Shown here piece by piece: positions 1-9,854 of a stretch of 64,000 nucleotides of DNA (positions within the stretch are counted from its first letter, which is position 1; every line of letters starts with the position of its first letter). The notes under the pieces were generated by a model. That model made no database searches. It was not told where the DNA came from and was given only the letters and a program-made list of their open reading frames with translations. Origin of the DNA: Caballeronia sp. GAFFF1 (GTDB lineage: Bacteria; Pseudomonadota; Gammaproteobacteria; Burkholderiales; Burkholderiaceae); the NCBI RefSeq assembly GCF_023630705.1, contig NZ_JALQEM010000018.1:62001-126000 (forward strand), in the 5' to 3' direction. The position numbers and the translations under genes are program-made.

Positions 1-44
1 AACGGCCAGCCTTCGCGGGCAATGATCGGATGGGGATAGTTCAT
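1..44 (-). CDS. psd: Phosphatidylserine decarboxylase proenzyme, N-terminal fragment
   Basis: Only the first 14 codons lie inside the window; the gene continues beyond base 1. The reverse strand reads MNYPHPIIAREGWP from the ATG at 42-44, which matches the N-terminus I recall for Burkholderia Psd. Psd decarboxylates phosphatidylserine to phosphatidylethanolamine at the inner membrane. Its position just downstream of ilvC agrees with the ilvB-ilvN-ilvC-psd order known in Burkholderia. No strong ribosome binding site is visible. The call rests on a very short peptide plus gene order. Confidence 0.7.
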   Translation of the reverse strand, partial: MNYPHPIIAREGWP

Positions 45-82
45 GAACGAGGTCTGTGTTTTTTAAAACCCGTAGGATAGCA

Positions 83-118
83 AAAGCCGCCCTCGGCACA
101 GCGGCTTCGGGCGGCTTT
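83..118 (-). terminator. Probable intrinsic terminator after ilvC
   Basis: On the minus strand AAAGCCGCCC pairs with GGGCGGCTTT (10 bp, 16-nt loop), and the right arm ends in a short T run. It lies between ilvC and psd, so it probably ends or attenuates the ilv transcript. Confidence 0.6.
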
Positions 119-150
119 CATGACAGCAAGAACCGTGACGCGCGAAAAAC

Positions 151-1836
<1,686 letters not shown>

Positions 1837-3600
1837 TTATAGATCCTCGGAGCCGAGCAGCATTTCCGTGATGCCCTTGCCTGCCTGCACCATCGGGAAT
1901 ACGTTTTCGGTCGGATCGGTCTGGAAGTCGAGGAACACGGTGCGATCTTTCAGACGCAGCGCTTCCTTGAGCGCCGGTTCGACGTCCGCGGTCTTTTCGA
2001 CGCGAATGCCGACGTGGCCGTACGCTTCGGCGAGCTTCACGAAGTCGGGCAGCGCGTCCATGTACGAACTGGAATAGCGCTTCTTGTATTCGATCTGCTG
2101 CCACTGGCGAACCATGCCGAGATAGCGGTTGTTGAGCGAGATGATCTTGACCGGCGTGTTGTACTGCTTGCAGGTCGAGAGCTCCTGAATGCACATCTGG
2201 ATGGAGCCTTCGCCCGTGATGCAGACCACGTCCTCGTCCGGATACGCCATCTTCACGCCCATCGCGGCCGGCAGGCCGAAGCCCATGGTGCCGAGGCCGC
2301 CCGAGTTGATCCAGCGGCGCGGCTTGTTGAACGGATAGAACTGCGCCGCCCACATCTGATGCTGGCCGACATCCGAACACACGAAGGCGTTGCCGTCCGT
2401 CAGCTCGGCGAGCTTCTCGACGACATACTGCGGCTTGATGATCTCGCTCTTGCGGTCGTAGGCGAGGCAGTCTTTCGAGCGCCAGCCTTCGATCTCGTCC
2501 CACCACGACTTGAGCGCGGCCGTGTCCGGCCCGTGCTCCGCGTGCTGAAGCTGCTCGATCAGCTCCTTCAGGACTTCCTTCACGTCGCCGACGATCGGGA
2601 TATCGACCTTCACGCGCTTCGAGATGGACGAGGGATCGACGTCGATATGGATGATCTTGCGCGGCGACGAAGCGAAGTGCTTCGGGTCGCCGATCACGCG
2701 GTCGTCGAAGCGCGCGCCGATGGCGATCAGCACGTCGCAGTGCTGCATGGCCATGTTGGCTTCGTAGGTGCCGTGCATGCCGAGCATGCCGAGAAACTTC
2801 TTGTCGCTCGCGCGATAGCCGCCGAGGCCCATCAGCGTATTCGTGACGGGATAGCCGAGCAGATCGGCGAACTGGTTCAGTTCGCGCGATGCGTCCGCGA
2901 GAATGATGCCGCCGCCGGTGTAGATATACGGTCGTTTCGCCGACAACAGCAGCTGCACCGCCTTGCGGATCTGCCCGGAGTGGCCCTTCGTGACCGGGTT
3001 GTACGAGCGCAGCGACACGCTCTTGACCGGCTCGTAGCGGCACGGCGCTTTCGACACGTCTTTCGGAATGTCGATCAGCACCGGGCCGGGACGTCCCGTG
3101 CGCGCGATATAGAAGGCTTTCTTGACGGTGGCGGCGAGGTCGCGCACGTCCTTCACGAGGAAGTTGTGCTTGACGCAGGGCCGCGTGATGCCGACGGTGT
3201 CGCATTCCTGGAACGCGTCGAGGCCGATGGCCGCGGTGGGCACCTGCCCGCTGATGACGACGAGCGGAATGGAATCCATATAGGCCGTGGCGATGCCGGT
3301 GACGGCATTGGTGACGCCCGGGCCCGAAGTCACGAGGCACACGCCCACCTTGCCGGTCGAGCGCGAATACGCGTCGGCGGCGTGCACGGCGGCCTGCTCG
3401 TGGCGCACGAGAATGTGCTGAATCTGGTCCTGCTTGTACAGCTCGTCGTAGATGTAGAGTACCGAGCCGCCGGGATAGCCCCACACGAACTCGACGTTTT
3501 CGTCGGCGAGCGCGCGCATGAGCACGGTCGCGCCGATGGAATCGGCTTCGTGAGAGGGAGTGGTATCCGACGTGGAGAATTCCGCGCTAGGCATGTTCAT
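1837..3600 (-). CDS. ilvB: Acetolactate synthase large (catalytic) subunit
   Basis: ThDP- and FAD-dependent condensation of pyruvate with pyruvate or 2-oxobutyrate, the first committed step of branched-chain amino acid synthesis. The 587 residues show an N-terminal ThDP pyrimidine domain (catalytic Glu in RHEQAAVHAADAYSR, near residue 70), a central FAD-type domain and a C-terminal ThDP pyrophosphate domain. The latter's metal motif reads GEGS...LNN near 460-490. An AAGGTGATG-like ribosome site precedes the ATG at 3600; a second ATG lies two codons in. It heads ilvB-ilvN-ilvC and is divergent from the sigma-factor gene. The symbol ilvI is equally usual. Confidence 0.96.
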   Translation of the reverse strand: MNMPSAEFSTSDTTPSHEADSIGATVLMRALADENVEFVWGYPGGSVLYIYDELYKQDQIQHILVRHEQAAVHAADAYSRSTGKVGVCLVTSGPGVTNAVTGIATAYMDSIPLVVISGQVPTAAIGLDAFQECDTVGITRPCVKHNFLVKDVRDLAATVKKAFYIARTGRPGPVLIDIPKDVSKAPCRYEPVKSVSLRSYNPVTKGHSGQIRKAVQLLLSAKRPYIYTGGGIILADASRELNQFADLLGYPVTNTLMGLGGYRASDKKFLGMLGMHGTYEANMAMQHCDVLIAIGARFDDRVIGDPKHFASSPRKIIHIDVDPSSISKRVKVDIPIVGDVKEVLKELIEQLQHAEHGPDTAALKSWWDEIEGWRSKDCLAYDRKSEIIKPQYVVEKLAELTDGNAFVCSDVGQHQMWAAQFYPFNKPRRWINSGGLGTMGFGLPAAMGVKMAYPDEDVVCITGEGSIQMCIQELSTCKQYNTPVKIISLNNRYLGMVRQWQQIEYKKRYSSSYMDALPDFVKLAEAYGHVGIRVEKTADVEPALKEALRLKDRTVFLDFQTDPTENVFPMVQAGKGITEMLLGSEDL

Positions 3601-3969
3601 TCATCACCTTTCGAATTTTCGGCAAAAAATTGATCGGGTGCTCTCTGCCGGGCTTGTGGCTCGGGTTCAAGCGGCGCGTCTTGGTTTGACAGGCGAACTT
3701 CTTGGGCTCGCCTCAAAGCAGACAATTCACTTTATGATGCGAGTCGGGAACGATAGCCCGTTTTTGCGCGCACGGTCAAGCAAAAACTTCCGCGGCGCGC
3801 GTCCGGATTCATCGTTCGTGCGTTGGTCCTGCGCATCGCGCGCGCAATGCCAAGCAACAAATCGTTTCCCGATCCTCCCGCGACAGCGAAAATTTGCTAG
3901 CATCCGCAGGTTTTCCTGGAACTCCACAATCTCTTTCGACGCAAATTCGTTGCGCCGGGTCCCCAACGG
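3601..3969. other. Divergent intergenic region, ilvB / sigma factor
   Basis: This 369-bp stretch separates the ilv operon (leftward) from the sigma-factor unit (rightward) and must hold both promoters. I found no convincing sigma-70 pair, attenuator hairpin or leader peptide rich in Ile, Val or Leu. Short open frames here have no recognisable product. Confidence 0.5.
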
Positions 3970-4533
3970 ATGGCATCAGACAAGGAACTCGCCGATTTTC
4001 TGGCGGGCGTCGAAAGACGCGCGTTCAAGCAGACCGTGTACACCGTCCGCGACGACGACGCGGCGCTCGACATCGTCCAGGACGCCATGATCAAGCTCGC
4101 GGAGAAGTACGGCGACAAGCCGTCGCCCGAGCTTCCTCTTTTGTTCCAGCGTATCCTCCAGAATGCGACGCACGACTACTTTCGCCGCCAGAAGGTTCGC
4201 AATACCTGGATCAGCCTGTTCTCCTCGTTCGGCAGCGCCGACGACGACGAGTTCGACCCGCTCGAAACCTTCGAATCCGAGGATGGCGCGACCGGCAGCG
4301 AAAGCAGCGAGAGCCGGCTGGAGCGCGAGCAGGTGCTCAACCTGATCGACGCGGAAATCCAGAAATTACCGGCGCGTCAACGAGAAGCTTTTCTCATGCG
4401 TTACTGGGAAGACATGGATGTCGCAGAGACGGCCGCCGCGATGGGCTGCTCCGAGGGCAGCGTGAAGACGCACTGTTCACGCGCCACGCACGCTCTCGCG
4501 CAAGCCCTGAAAGCCAAAGGGATCACGCTATGA
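3970..4533 (+). CDS. ECF-type RNA polymerase sigma factor
   Basis: 187 residues with sigma-70 region 2 at about 10-75 (DIVQDAMIKLAEKY, then FQRILQNATHDYFRRQKVRNTW) and region 4 at about 125-180 (LPARQREAFLMRYWEDMDVAETAAAMGCSEGS as overlapping motif, followed by VKTHCSRATHAL). An acidic, serine-rich linker (about 85-115) joins them. It would direct core RNA polymerase to a small regulon. It overlaps the next gene by ATGA (4530-4533), so the two are probably translationally coupled. No classical zinc-binding anti-sigma gene follows. The set with DUF3619, DUF3106 and RDD genes is one I recall from Burkholderiales. Confidence 0.92.
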   Translation: MASDKELADFLAGVERRAFKQTVYTVRDDDAALDIVQDAMIKLAEKYGDKPSPELPLLFQRILQNATHDYFRRQKVRNTWISLFSSFGSADDDEFDPLETFESEDGATGSESSESRLEREQVLNLIDAEIQKLPARQREAFLMRYWEDMDVAETAAAMGCSEGSVKTHCSRATHALAQALKAKGITL

Positions 4534-4982
4534 GTTCCGCTCTTGAAACGAAGGAAAACGAGTTCGCGCTGAAGGTCGTTCGCGCGCTCGACGAAAGCAC
4601 GTCGGCCATTCCGGCCGCCGCAGTGGATCGGCTCGCAGAGGCGCGCCGAGCCGCGATTGCGCGCAAGAAGCCCGAGAAAGTGGCCGTCGCTGCCGCCGCG
4701 CCTGTGTTCGCGCCGGTTCTGGCCGGCGCGGGCGCTACGCTCTCGGCCGGCGGTTCCGGCGACGCGCGTGGCCGCAAGAGCCTCTTCGCGCGGTTAGGCG
4801 GCTTCGGGCTGGCGGGCCCGGTGTTCGCGCTCGCCGTGGCGCTCGCGGGCATCGCTTACTGGGAAGATCAGCAGCGTAAGGCCGAACTCGCCGACATCGA
4901 CGCGGCCATGATGAGCGACAGCCTGCCGCTCGACGCCTATCTCGATCACGGCTTCAACGCGTATTTGACGCGCAATCACTAA
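4530..4982 (+). CDS. DUF3619 family single-pass membrane protein
   Basis: 150 residues, start fixed by the ATGA overlap with the sigma-factor stop. The N-terminal 85 residues are Ala-rich and look cytoplasmic (KVVRALDESTSAIPAAAVDRL). One hydrophobic segment (GLAGPVFALAVALAGIAYW, near 95-113) is followed by a short outward-facing tail with acidic residues. I place it in DUF3619 from the overall pattern; function is unknown. Coupling to an ECF sigma gene and the inside-TM-outside layout are what an anti-sigma factor would show, but this is inference and no known anti-sigma motif is present. Confidence 0.85.
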   Translation: MSSALETKENEFALKVVRALDESTSAIPAAAVDRLAEARRAAIARKKPEKVAVAAAAPVFAPVLAGAGATLSAGGSGDARGRKSLFARLGGFGLAGPVFALAVALAGIAYWEDQQRKAELADIDAAMMSDSLPLDAYLDHGFNAYLTRNH

Positions 4983-5009
4983 GCATCGAACCGAGCGGGG
5001 GAAATTCGG

Positions 5010-5765
5010 GTGAGTTACAAGCGCGGTCTCGCGATTGTCTTCGGCTGCGCGATTGCGGGTCTGGTCGCGTTCGCCGCTACTTACCCGCGCTTCTATTCGT
5101 CCTCCGCCACGGCGTCCGTGTCCGCCGCTGCGCCCAGCGGCGCCAGCGCGGGCGCAGATGGGTCGCTCTCGCCGCTCGCCGCGCTGTCTTCGGACAATCC
5201 GCTCTCGTGGAGCCGTTTGACGGAGGCACAGCGCGTCGCGCTTGCGCCTTTCGCCACGCAGTGGGATTCCTTCAGCGACGAGCGCAAGCAAAAGTGGCTC
5301 AAAATCGCATCGCGCTATCACCGCATGTCGCCGGACGCACAGAAGCGACTGCAGCAGCGCATGGAGGAATGGGTGCGCATGACGCCCGACCAGCGCAAGG
5401 TCGCGCGGGAAAACTATCAGGTCTCGAAGCTCGTTCCGCCCGACAAGCGCGAAAAGGCATGGGACGCGTATCAGAAGCTCTCGGAAGAACAGAAGAAAAA
5501 GCTCGCCGCGAGCGAGCGCGGCCGCCGCCCCACCGTGGTCAGCGCGCCGCCGACGGGCAAGGCCGAAGTCAAGGACATCAACCGTCTAGTGGCGGCGCGC
5601 GAGCAGGGCCACGCGGCTTCGCACGCGGAAGCCGGGCCGGGGGCGGGCGCGCCGGCTTCGGGCGCGCCGTTGCAGCCCGCCGTGCCGAACGCCGCGAGCA
5701 TTGTCCCGGCCACGCCGATTCCCGTTTCGCCGCAGCAGGCGCCTTCGATGTACAACGGTTCCTGA
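5010..5765 (+). CDS. DUF3106 domain protein, exported or membrane-anchored
   Basis: 251 residues from a GTG start (MSYKRGLAIVFGC); GGGGGAAA precedes it as a ribosome site. A hydrophobic N-terminal segment (about 5-25) looks like a signal anchor. The middle (about 70-170) has repeated W/L/K-rich motifs typical of DUF3106, for example LSWSRLTEAQRVALAPF and WDAYQKLSEEQKKKLA, which probably form helical hairpins. The C-terminus is an Ala/Pro-rich low-complexity tail. It lies 27 bp after the DUF3619 gene and 7 bp before the RDD gene, so the four genes form one unit. Function is unknown. Confidence 0.85.
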   Translation: MSYKRGLAIVFGCAIAGLVAFAATYPRFYSSSATASVSAAAPSGASAGADGSLSPLAALSSDNPLSWSRLTEAQRVALAPFATQWDSFSDERKQKWLKIASRYHRMSPDAQKRLQQRMEEWVRMTPDQRKVARENYQVSKLVPPDKREKAWDAYQKLSEEQKKKLAASERGRRPTVVSAPPTGKAEVKDINRLVAAREQGHAASHAEAGPGAGAPASGAPLQPAVPNAASIVPATPIPVSPQQAPSMYNGS

Positions 5766-5772
5766 TCCCGCG

Positions 5773-6276
5773 ATGAGCGTCTCCGCCACCGCGACCCTCC
5801 CGCCGCTTCGCGCGCCCAGCCTGCGCCGGCGTCTCTCCACGATGGTCTACGAAGGCGTCATCCTGTTCGGCGTCGTGTTCATCGCCGGATATCTGTTCAG
5901 CACGCTCACGCAGCAGCGCAACGGCCTCACGCATCACGACTGGCTAATGTCGTGGATCGGTCTCGTGGTGGCGGCGTATTTCGTGTGGTTCTGGACGCAC
6001 GGCGGCCAGACGCTGCCGATGAAAACCTGGCGCCTGAAAGTCGTCGATGCGCGCGGCGAGCCGCTCACCGTCGGCCGGGCGCTCGCGCGCTACGCGCTCG
6101 CATGGCTGTGGTTCCTGCCGCCGCTCGCGCTGCACCCGCTGCTTTCGCTGGCGGTGCCGCAGACGCTAATCGCGCTCGCCGTCTGGATCGCGCTGTGGGC
6201 GGCAGCCGTATGGCTCGATCCCGCCCGCCAGTTCCTTCACGACCGCCTCGCCGGCACGCGCATCGTCGCTGCCTAG
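5773..6276 (+). CDS. RDD family integral membrane protein
   Basis: 167 residues from MSVSATATL; an upstream in-frame ATG at 5701 would overlap the previous gene heavily and is not used. Residues about 20-160 form an RDD domain with three or four transmembrane segments (VILFGVVFIAGYLFS; IGLVVAAYFVWFWTHGG; ALAWLWFLPPLAL) and the typical TLPMKTWRLKVVDARGEPL motif. RDD proteins are membrane proteins of mostly unknown, sometimes transport-related, function. Last gene of the sigma-factor unit. The next gene has its own PHO-box-like promoter. Confidence 0.9.
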   Translation: MSVSATATLPPLRAPSLRRRLSTMVYEGVILFGVVFIAGYLFSTLTQQRNGLTHHDWLMSWIGLVVAAYFVWFWTHGGQTLPMKTWRLKVVDARGEPLTVGRALARYALAWLWFLPPLALHPLLSLAVPQTLIALAVWIALWAAAVWLDPARQFLHDRLAGTRIVAA

Positions 6277-6319
6277 GTCATACCCTCCCCGGTTCCCGTG
6301 TAATACGAACTTCTCGTGA

Positions 6320-6355
6320 CTGTCACGGCTCGGTCACAGCCGCACGGCGTAATGC
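6320..6355 (+). promoter_or_regulatory. Candidate PHO box and -10 element
   Basis: 6320-6337 reads CTGTCAC-GGCT-CGGTCAC: two 7-mers 11 bp apart, matching the PhoB consensus half-sites CTGTCAY with a 4-bp spacer (second half-site has one mismatch). Twelve bases after it is TAATGC (6350-6355), the distance usual for a -10 in PhoB-activated promoters, where the PHO box replaces the -35. It lies directly ahead of the metallophosphoesterase gene. Confidence 0.65.
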
Positions 6356-6382
6356 GCATACCAAAACTCGATGCGCGAGCCA

Positions 6383-7318
6383 ATGGCCCTCCACCCGACA
6401 GTCACGCCGGCATTCGATCCCTCCACCGCTTACCGTTTTCGCAGTTCCGGCTTGCGCGTCGATCCGTCTGCGCGCGTGTCCGAGTCGCCGGAATCGCCTG
6501 AAGCGGCGTCCCCCGTCGTCGACGGCGAATCGACGGACGGAACGCAGCGCTATCGCACGATCTGGCTCTCGGATATCCACTTAGGCTCGGGCGGCTGTCA
6601 GGCCGCGTATCTGCTCGACTTCCTGCGGCATCACGAATCGGATTATTTGTATCTCGTCGGCGACATCATCGACGGATGGCAGCTTCGCAAAGGCTGGTTC
6701 TGGCCGCAGGCGCACAACGACGTCGTGCAGAAAATCCTGCGCAAGGCGCGCAAGGGCACGCAGGTCGTCTATATCCCGGGCAATCACGACGAAGCCGCGC
6801 GCCAGTTCTGCGATCTCGCGTTCGGCGACATTCACGTGCGCGGCGAGGCGTTCCACACGACGCTCGCGGGCAAGCGCCTGTGGATCGTTCACGGCGATCT
6901 TTTCGACGGCGTCATTCAGCACGCCAAATGGCTCGCCTATCTCGGCGACACCGCGTACACCGCGATCCTGCTGCTTAATCGCTGGTTCAATCGCGTGCGC
7001 GCGAAGCTCGGCTTCAATTACTGGTCGCTCTCGCAGTACCTGAAGCATCAGGTCAAGAACGCGGTCAACTTCATTTCGCAGTTCGAGCGCGTGATGACCG
7101 ATGAAGCGCGCCGCCGCGGCTGCGACGGCGTCGTGTGCGGGCACATTCACAAGGCCGAGATTCGCGATATCGACGGCATCCTGTATTGCAACGACGGCGA
7201 CTGGGTAGAGAGTCTCACCGCGCTCGTCGAAACCTATGACGGCGAACTCAAGGTCGTCTATTGGACCGTCATCCGTGCGTCCGGACAGCCCGCCGCGAAA
7301 GCCCGCGCGACGGCCTGA
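6383..7318 (+). CDS. PlcP/LpxH-like metallophosphoesterase
   Basis: Calcineurin-type phosphoesterase with all metal motifs: SDIHLGS near residue 63, GDIIDGW near 93, GNHDE near 133, the HGD of IVHGDLFDG near 170, and GHIHKAE near 252, then CNDGDWVES. It would often be labelled UDP-2,3-diacylglucosamine diphosphatase. It resembles, from memory, the PlcP phospholipase C family that strips phosphate head groups from phosphatidylethanolamine to give diacylglycerol when phosphate is scarce. The PHO-box-like site and the following GT4 and DagK genes favour PlcP (inference). The first 55 residues are a poorly conserved extension. ATG 6383 gives a 20-nt leader from the inferred start; ATG 6371 is an alternative. 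Confidence 0.9.
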   Translation: MALHPTVTPAFDPSTAYRFRSSGLRVDPSARVSESPESPEAASPVVDGESTDGTQRYRTIWLSDIHLGSGGCQAAYLLDFLRHHESDYLYLVGDIIDGWQLRKGWFWPQAHNDVVQKILRKARKGTQVVYIPGNHDEAARQFCDLAFGDIHVRGEAFHTTLAGKRLWIVHGDLFDGVIQHAKWLAYLGDTAYTAILLLNRWFNRVRAKLGFNYWSLSQYLKHQVKNAVNFISQFERVMTDEARRRGCDGVVCGHIHKAEIRDIDGILYCNDGDWVESLTALVETYDGELKVVYWTVIRASGQPAAKARATA

Positions 7319-7360
7319 GCCCGAACGTCAGCACTACGTCAGGCCACACGAGGAACCGCA

Positions 7361-8392
7361 ATGAAGATCATGATCGTGACCGATGCATGGGAGCCGCAAG
7401 TCAACGGCGTCGTGCGCACACTCAAGAACACGAGCAAGGAACTGACGGCGCTCGGGCATCGCGTGGACATGCTCACGCCGCTCGAATTCAAGACGATACC
7501 CTGCCCGACCTATCCCGAGATTCGCCTGTCGCTGATGCCGGGCCGTCATGTCGCCGAGCGCATCGACGCGTTCGATCCGGATGCGTTGCACATCGCGACG
7601 GAAGGCCCGCTCGGCCTCGCCGCCCGCTCGTACGCGCGGCGTCACAAGCTGCCGTTCACGACCGCCTATCACACGCGGTTTCCCGAATACGTGAAGGCGC
7701 GTTTCGGCATTCCGCTCGCGATGACGTATCGCTTCCTGCGCTGGTTCCACGGACCTTCGCAGGCAGTGATGGCGCCGACGCCCGTGGTCAAGAAAGATGT
7801 GGAAGCCTACGGGTTCACGAACGTCGTCCTGTGGACGCGCGGCGTGGATCTCGACATCTTCCATCCGATGGACTCGAAGGTGCTCAACACCGCGCGGCCG
7901 ATATTTCTGTACGTCGGGCGCGTGGCAATCGAAAAGAACGTCGAAGCATTTCTGAAGCTCGACCTGCCCGGCTCCAAATGGGTCGCGGGCGAAGGCCCGG
8001 CGCTCGCCGAGCTGAAATCGCGCTATACGAACGTGAACTATCTCGGCGTGCTGTCGCAGCCGGAACTCGCGAAGGTGTACGCCGCCGCCGATGTCTTCGT
8101 GTTCCCGAGCCGCACCGATACGTTCGGCCTCGTGCTGCTGGAAGCGATGGCGTGCGGCACGCCGATCGCAGCGTATCCGGTCACGGGCCCGATCGACGTG
8201 CTCGGCGAACACGGACCCGGCGCGCTCAACGACGACCTGCGCGAGGCGTGCCTTCAGGCGCTGAAGATCGACCGTGCCGACGCGCGCGCCTGGGCCGAAC
8301 GCTTCTCGTGGCGCGCGGCGTCCGAGCAGTTCGCATCGCATTTGCGGCAGTTCGAGCCGCGCGCGCCGCGCGCCGACCGGGCGCCCGCATGA
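7361..8392 (+). CDS. GT4-type glycosyltransferase, possibly diacylglycerol glycosyltransferase
   Basis: 343 residues with GT-B fold. The N-terminal acceptor domain opens MIVTDAWEPQVNGVVRTL. The C-terminal nucleotide-sugar domain carries LYVGRVAIEKN near 183 and the E-x7-E region FVFPSRTDTFGLVLLEAMACGTP near 245-268. No membrane segment. This type includes the lipid glycosyltransferases (Agt, MgtA-like) that glycosylate diacylglycerol. Its place 42 bp after the PlcP-like gene and overlapping the diacylglycerol kinase gene suggests diacylglycerol as acceptor; the sugar cannot be read from the sequence. The ATG at 7361 has GAGGAA ahead of it. Confidence 0.9.
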   Translation: MKIMIVTDAWEPQVNGVVRTLKNTSKELTALGHRVDMLTPLEFKTIPCPTYPEIRLSLMPGRHVAERIDAFDPDALHIATEGPLGLAARSYARRHKLPFTTAYHTRFPEYVKARFGIPLAMTYRFLRWFHGPSQAVMAPTPVVKKDVEAYGFTNVVLWTRGVDLDIFHPMDSKVLNTARPIFLYVGRVAIEKNVEAFLKLDLPGSKWVAGEGPALAELKSRYTNVNYLGVLSQPELAKVYAAADVFVFPSRTDTFGLVLLEAMACGTPIAAYPVTGPIDVLGEHGPGALNDDLREACLQALKIDRADARAWAERFSWRAASEQFASHLRQFEPRAPRADRAPA

Positions 8393-8955
8393 CGCGTCGC
8401 CCGGTGGCGGAGGAACGCGCCGAAGCGAACGCCCGCGCGGCGCCCGGCCGCGTCATGGACCCGTTCGACGACGAAACCGACGCGAGCGCCGATTCGGCCG
8501 ATACGCCGCCTCAGGCGACAGAACCGCTCGGCACCGACGACCTGCCCTTCAATCCGTACAAGGGCAATCGCGGCTTCACGCGCGCCTGGCACGCGATGAA
8601 GAACTCGATCGCAGGTTTTCGCATCGCAATCCGCGAGGAAAGCGCCTTCCGGCAGGAACTGACGCTCGCCGCCATGCTGCTGCCGTGCAGCCTTTTCGTG
8701 CCGGTCGCGCCGGTCGAGCGCGCCGCGCTGATCGGCTCGGTGCTGCTGGTGCTGATCGTCGAGCTGCTGAATTCGAGCGTCGAGGCGGCGATCGACCGCA
8801 TCTCGCTCGAACGCCACGAACTCTCGAAGCGCGCGAAGGACTTCGGCAGCGCGGCCGTGATGGTCGCGCTCGCGGTATGCGTGCTCACGTGGGCCATGAT
8901 TCTGTGGCCGCATGCGCCCGCTGCGGCTGCGTGGCTCGGGCGTCTTTTGGCTTGA
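8389..8955 (+). CDS. dgkA: Diacylglycerol kinase, DgkA family
   Basis: 188 residues, start set by the ATGA overlap with the glycosyltransferase stop. About 55 acidic, disordered N-terminal residues precede a normal DgkA core. The core has an amphipathic entry helix (FTRAWHAMKNSIAGFRIAIREESAFRQE), three transmembrane helices and the catalytic ELLNSSVEAAIDRI motif. It phosphorylates diacylglycerol to phosphatidic acid with ATP in the inner membrane. In this operon it could recycle diacylglycerol from the PlcP-like enzyme, competing with the glycosyltransferase. A later ATG at 8455 is an alternative start, which would remove the overlap. Confidence 0.93.
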   Translation: MTRRPVAEERAEANARAAPGRVMDPFDDETDASADSADTPPQATEPLGTDDLPFNPYKGNRGFTRAWHAMKNSIAGFRIAIREESAFRQELTLAAMLLPCSLFVPVAPVERAALIGSVLLVLIVELLNSSVEAAIDRISLERHELSKRAKDFGSAAVMVALAVCVLTWAMILWPHAPAAAAWLGRLLA

Positions 8956-9023
8956 GCGCGCGGTATCTCGTAAAGTCGTCGCCGGGTCTGCAAGGCCGCG
9001 TCCGGAACGGAGAACGAGCGGTT

Positions 9024-9029
9024 TATAAT
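9024..9029 (+). promoter_or_regulatory. -10 box ahead of the TetR gene
   Basis: A perfect TATAAT inside GGTTTATAATCG, about 90 bp before the preferred tetR start and 48 bp before the most upstream ATG. No good -35 hexamer lies 16-18 bp upstream. Confidence 0.45.
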
Positions 9030-9116
9030 CGTCCGATATTCTCAAAAATAGCAACGGAACCGGACGCGGGCATGCCTGCACGAGGCCGCCGCAACCGGAT
9101 GCCAAGGTCGGACGAC

Positions 9117-9854
9117 ATGGAAGCGAAACCTCCCCGCCGTACCCGCGAACGGATTCTCGAGCTGTCGCTGAAGTTGTTCAACGATATCGGCGAACCCAAC
9201 GTCACCACGACGACGATCGCCGAGGAAATGGAAATCAGTCCAGGCAATCTGTACTACCATTTCCGCAACAAAGACGACATCATCAACAGCATCTTCGCGC
9301 AGTTCGAGCAGCAGATTCAAAAGCGCCTGCGCTTTCCGGACGATCACCGGCCGACCATCGACGAGATGTGGTCCTATCTGCAGTACATGGCCGATTTTCT
9401 CTGGACGTATCGCTTCCTCTACCGCGACCTGAACGACCTTCTCGCGCGCAACCGCACGCTGGAAACGCACTTCAAGCAGATCATCACGCACAAGGTGCGC
9501 TTCGCGCAGCAGCTGTGCGAGGCGCTCGTCGCCGATCAGGAAATGGTCGCGACGCCCGCCGAGATCGAGGTGATCGCGACGAACATCGGCGTGATCGCCA
9601 CGTACTGGCTCTCGTATCAGTACGTGATGAACCCGCGCAAGTACAACGATCAGGAAGCGATTCGCGCGGAGCTTCATCAGGTGAGCGTGCACATCATCTC
9701 GATCATGGCGCCGTATCTGCGCGGCCGCTCGCGCCAGCTTTTCGACGATCTGGTGTCCGGTAAGATGCCCAAGCGCGAATATGCGGACTTCCTGCCGCCG
9801 CGCGACGATGCCGCCAGCGCATCGAAAAACGAAACACCGAAGGATTCCCGATAA
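9117..9854 (+). CDS. TetR/AcrR family transcriptional regulator
   Basis: 245 residues. N-terminal helix-turn-helix at about 8-55 (RTRERILELSLKLFNDIG, then TTTIAEEMEISPGNLYYHFRNK) is a clear TetR DNA-binding domain. The larger C-terminal part, with many aromatic residues (WSYLQYMADFLWTYRFLYRDL), is the ligand and dimer domain. The ATG at 9117 has AAGG eight bases ahead; in-frame ATGs at 9099 and 9072 would add 6 or 15 residues. Its stop overlaps the next start as TAATG. The ligand is unknown, though the aromatic pocket suggests a hydrophobic one. Confidence 0.9.
   Translation: MEAKPPRRTRERILELSLKLFNDIGEPNVTTTTIAEEMEISPGNLYYHFRNKDDIINSIFAQFEQQIQKRLRFPDDHRPTIDEMWSYLQYMADFLWTYRFLYRDLNDLLARNRTLETHFKQIITHKVRFAQQLCEALVADQEMVATPAEIEVIATNIGVIATYWLSYQYVMNPRKYNDQEAIRAELHQVSVHIISIMAPYLRGRSRQLFDDLVSGKMPKREYADFLPPRDDAASASKNETPKDSR

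Noticed and set aside
3601-3969. Leader peptide and attenuator for the ilv operon
   Set aside because: No short frame rich in Ile, Val or Leu and no alternative hairpins were found in the leader.
6383-7318. Firm lpxH call for the metallophosphoesterase
   Set aside because: The motifs fit LpxH loosely, but the PHO-box-like site and the glycosyltransferase-DagK neighbours suggest PlcP; I kept the family name open.
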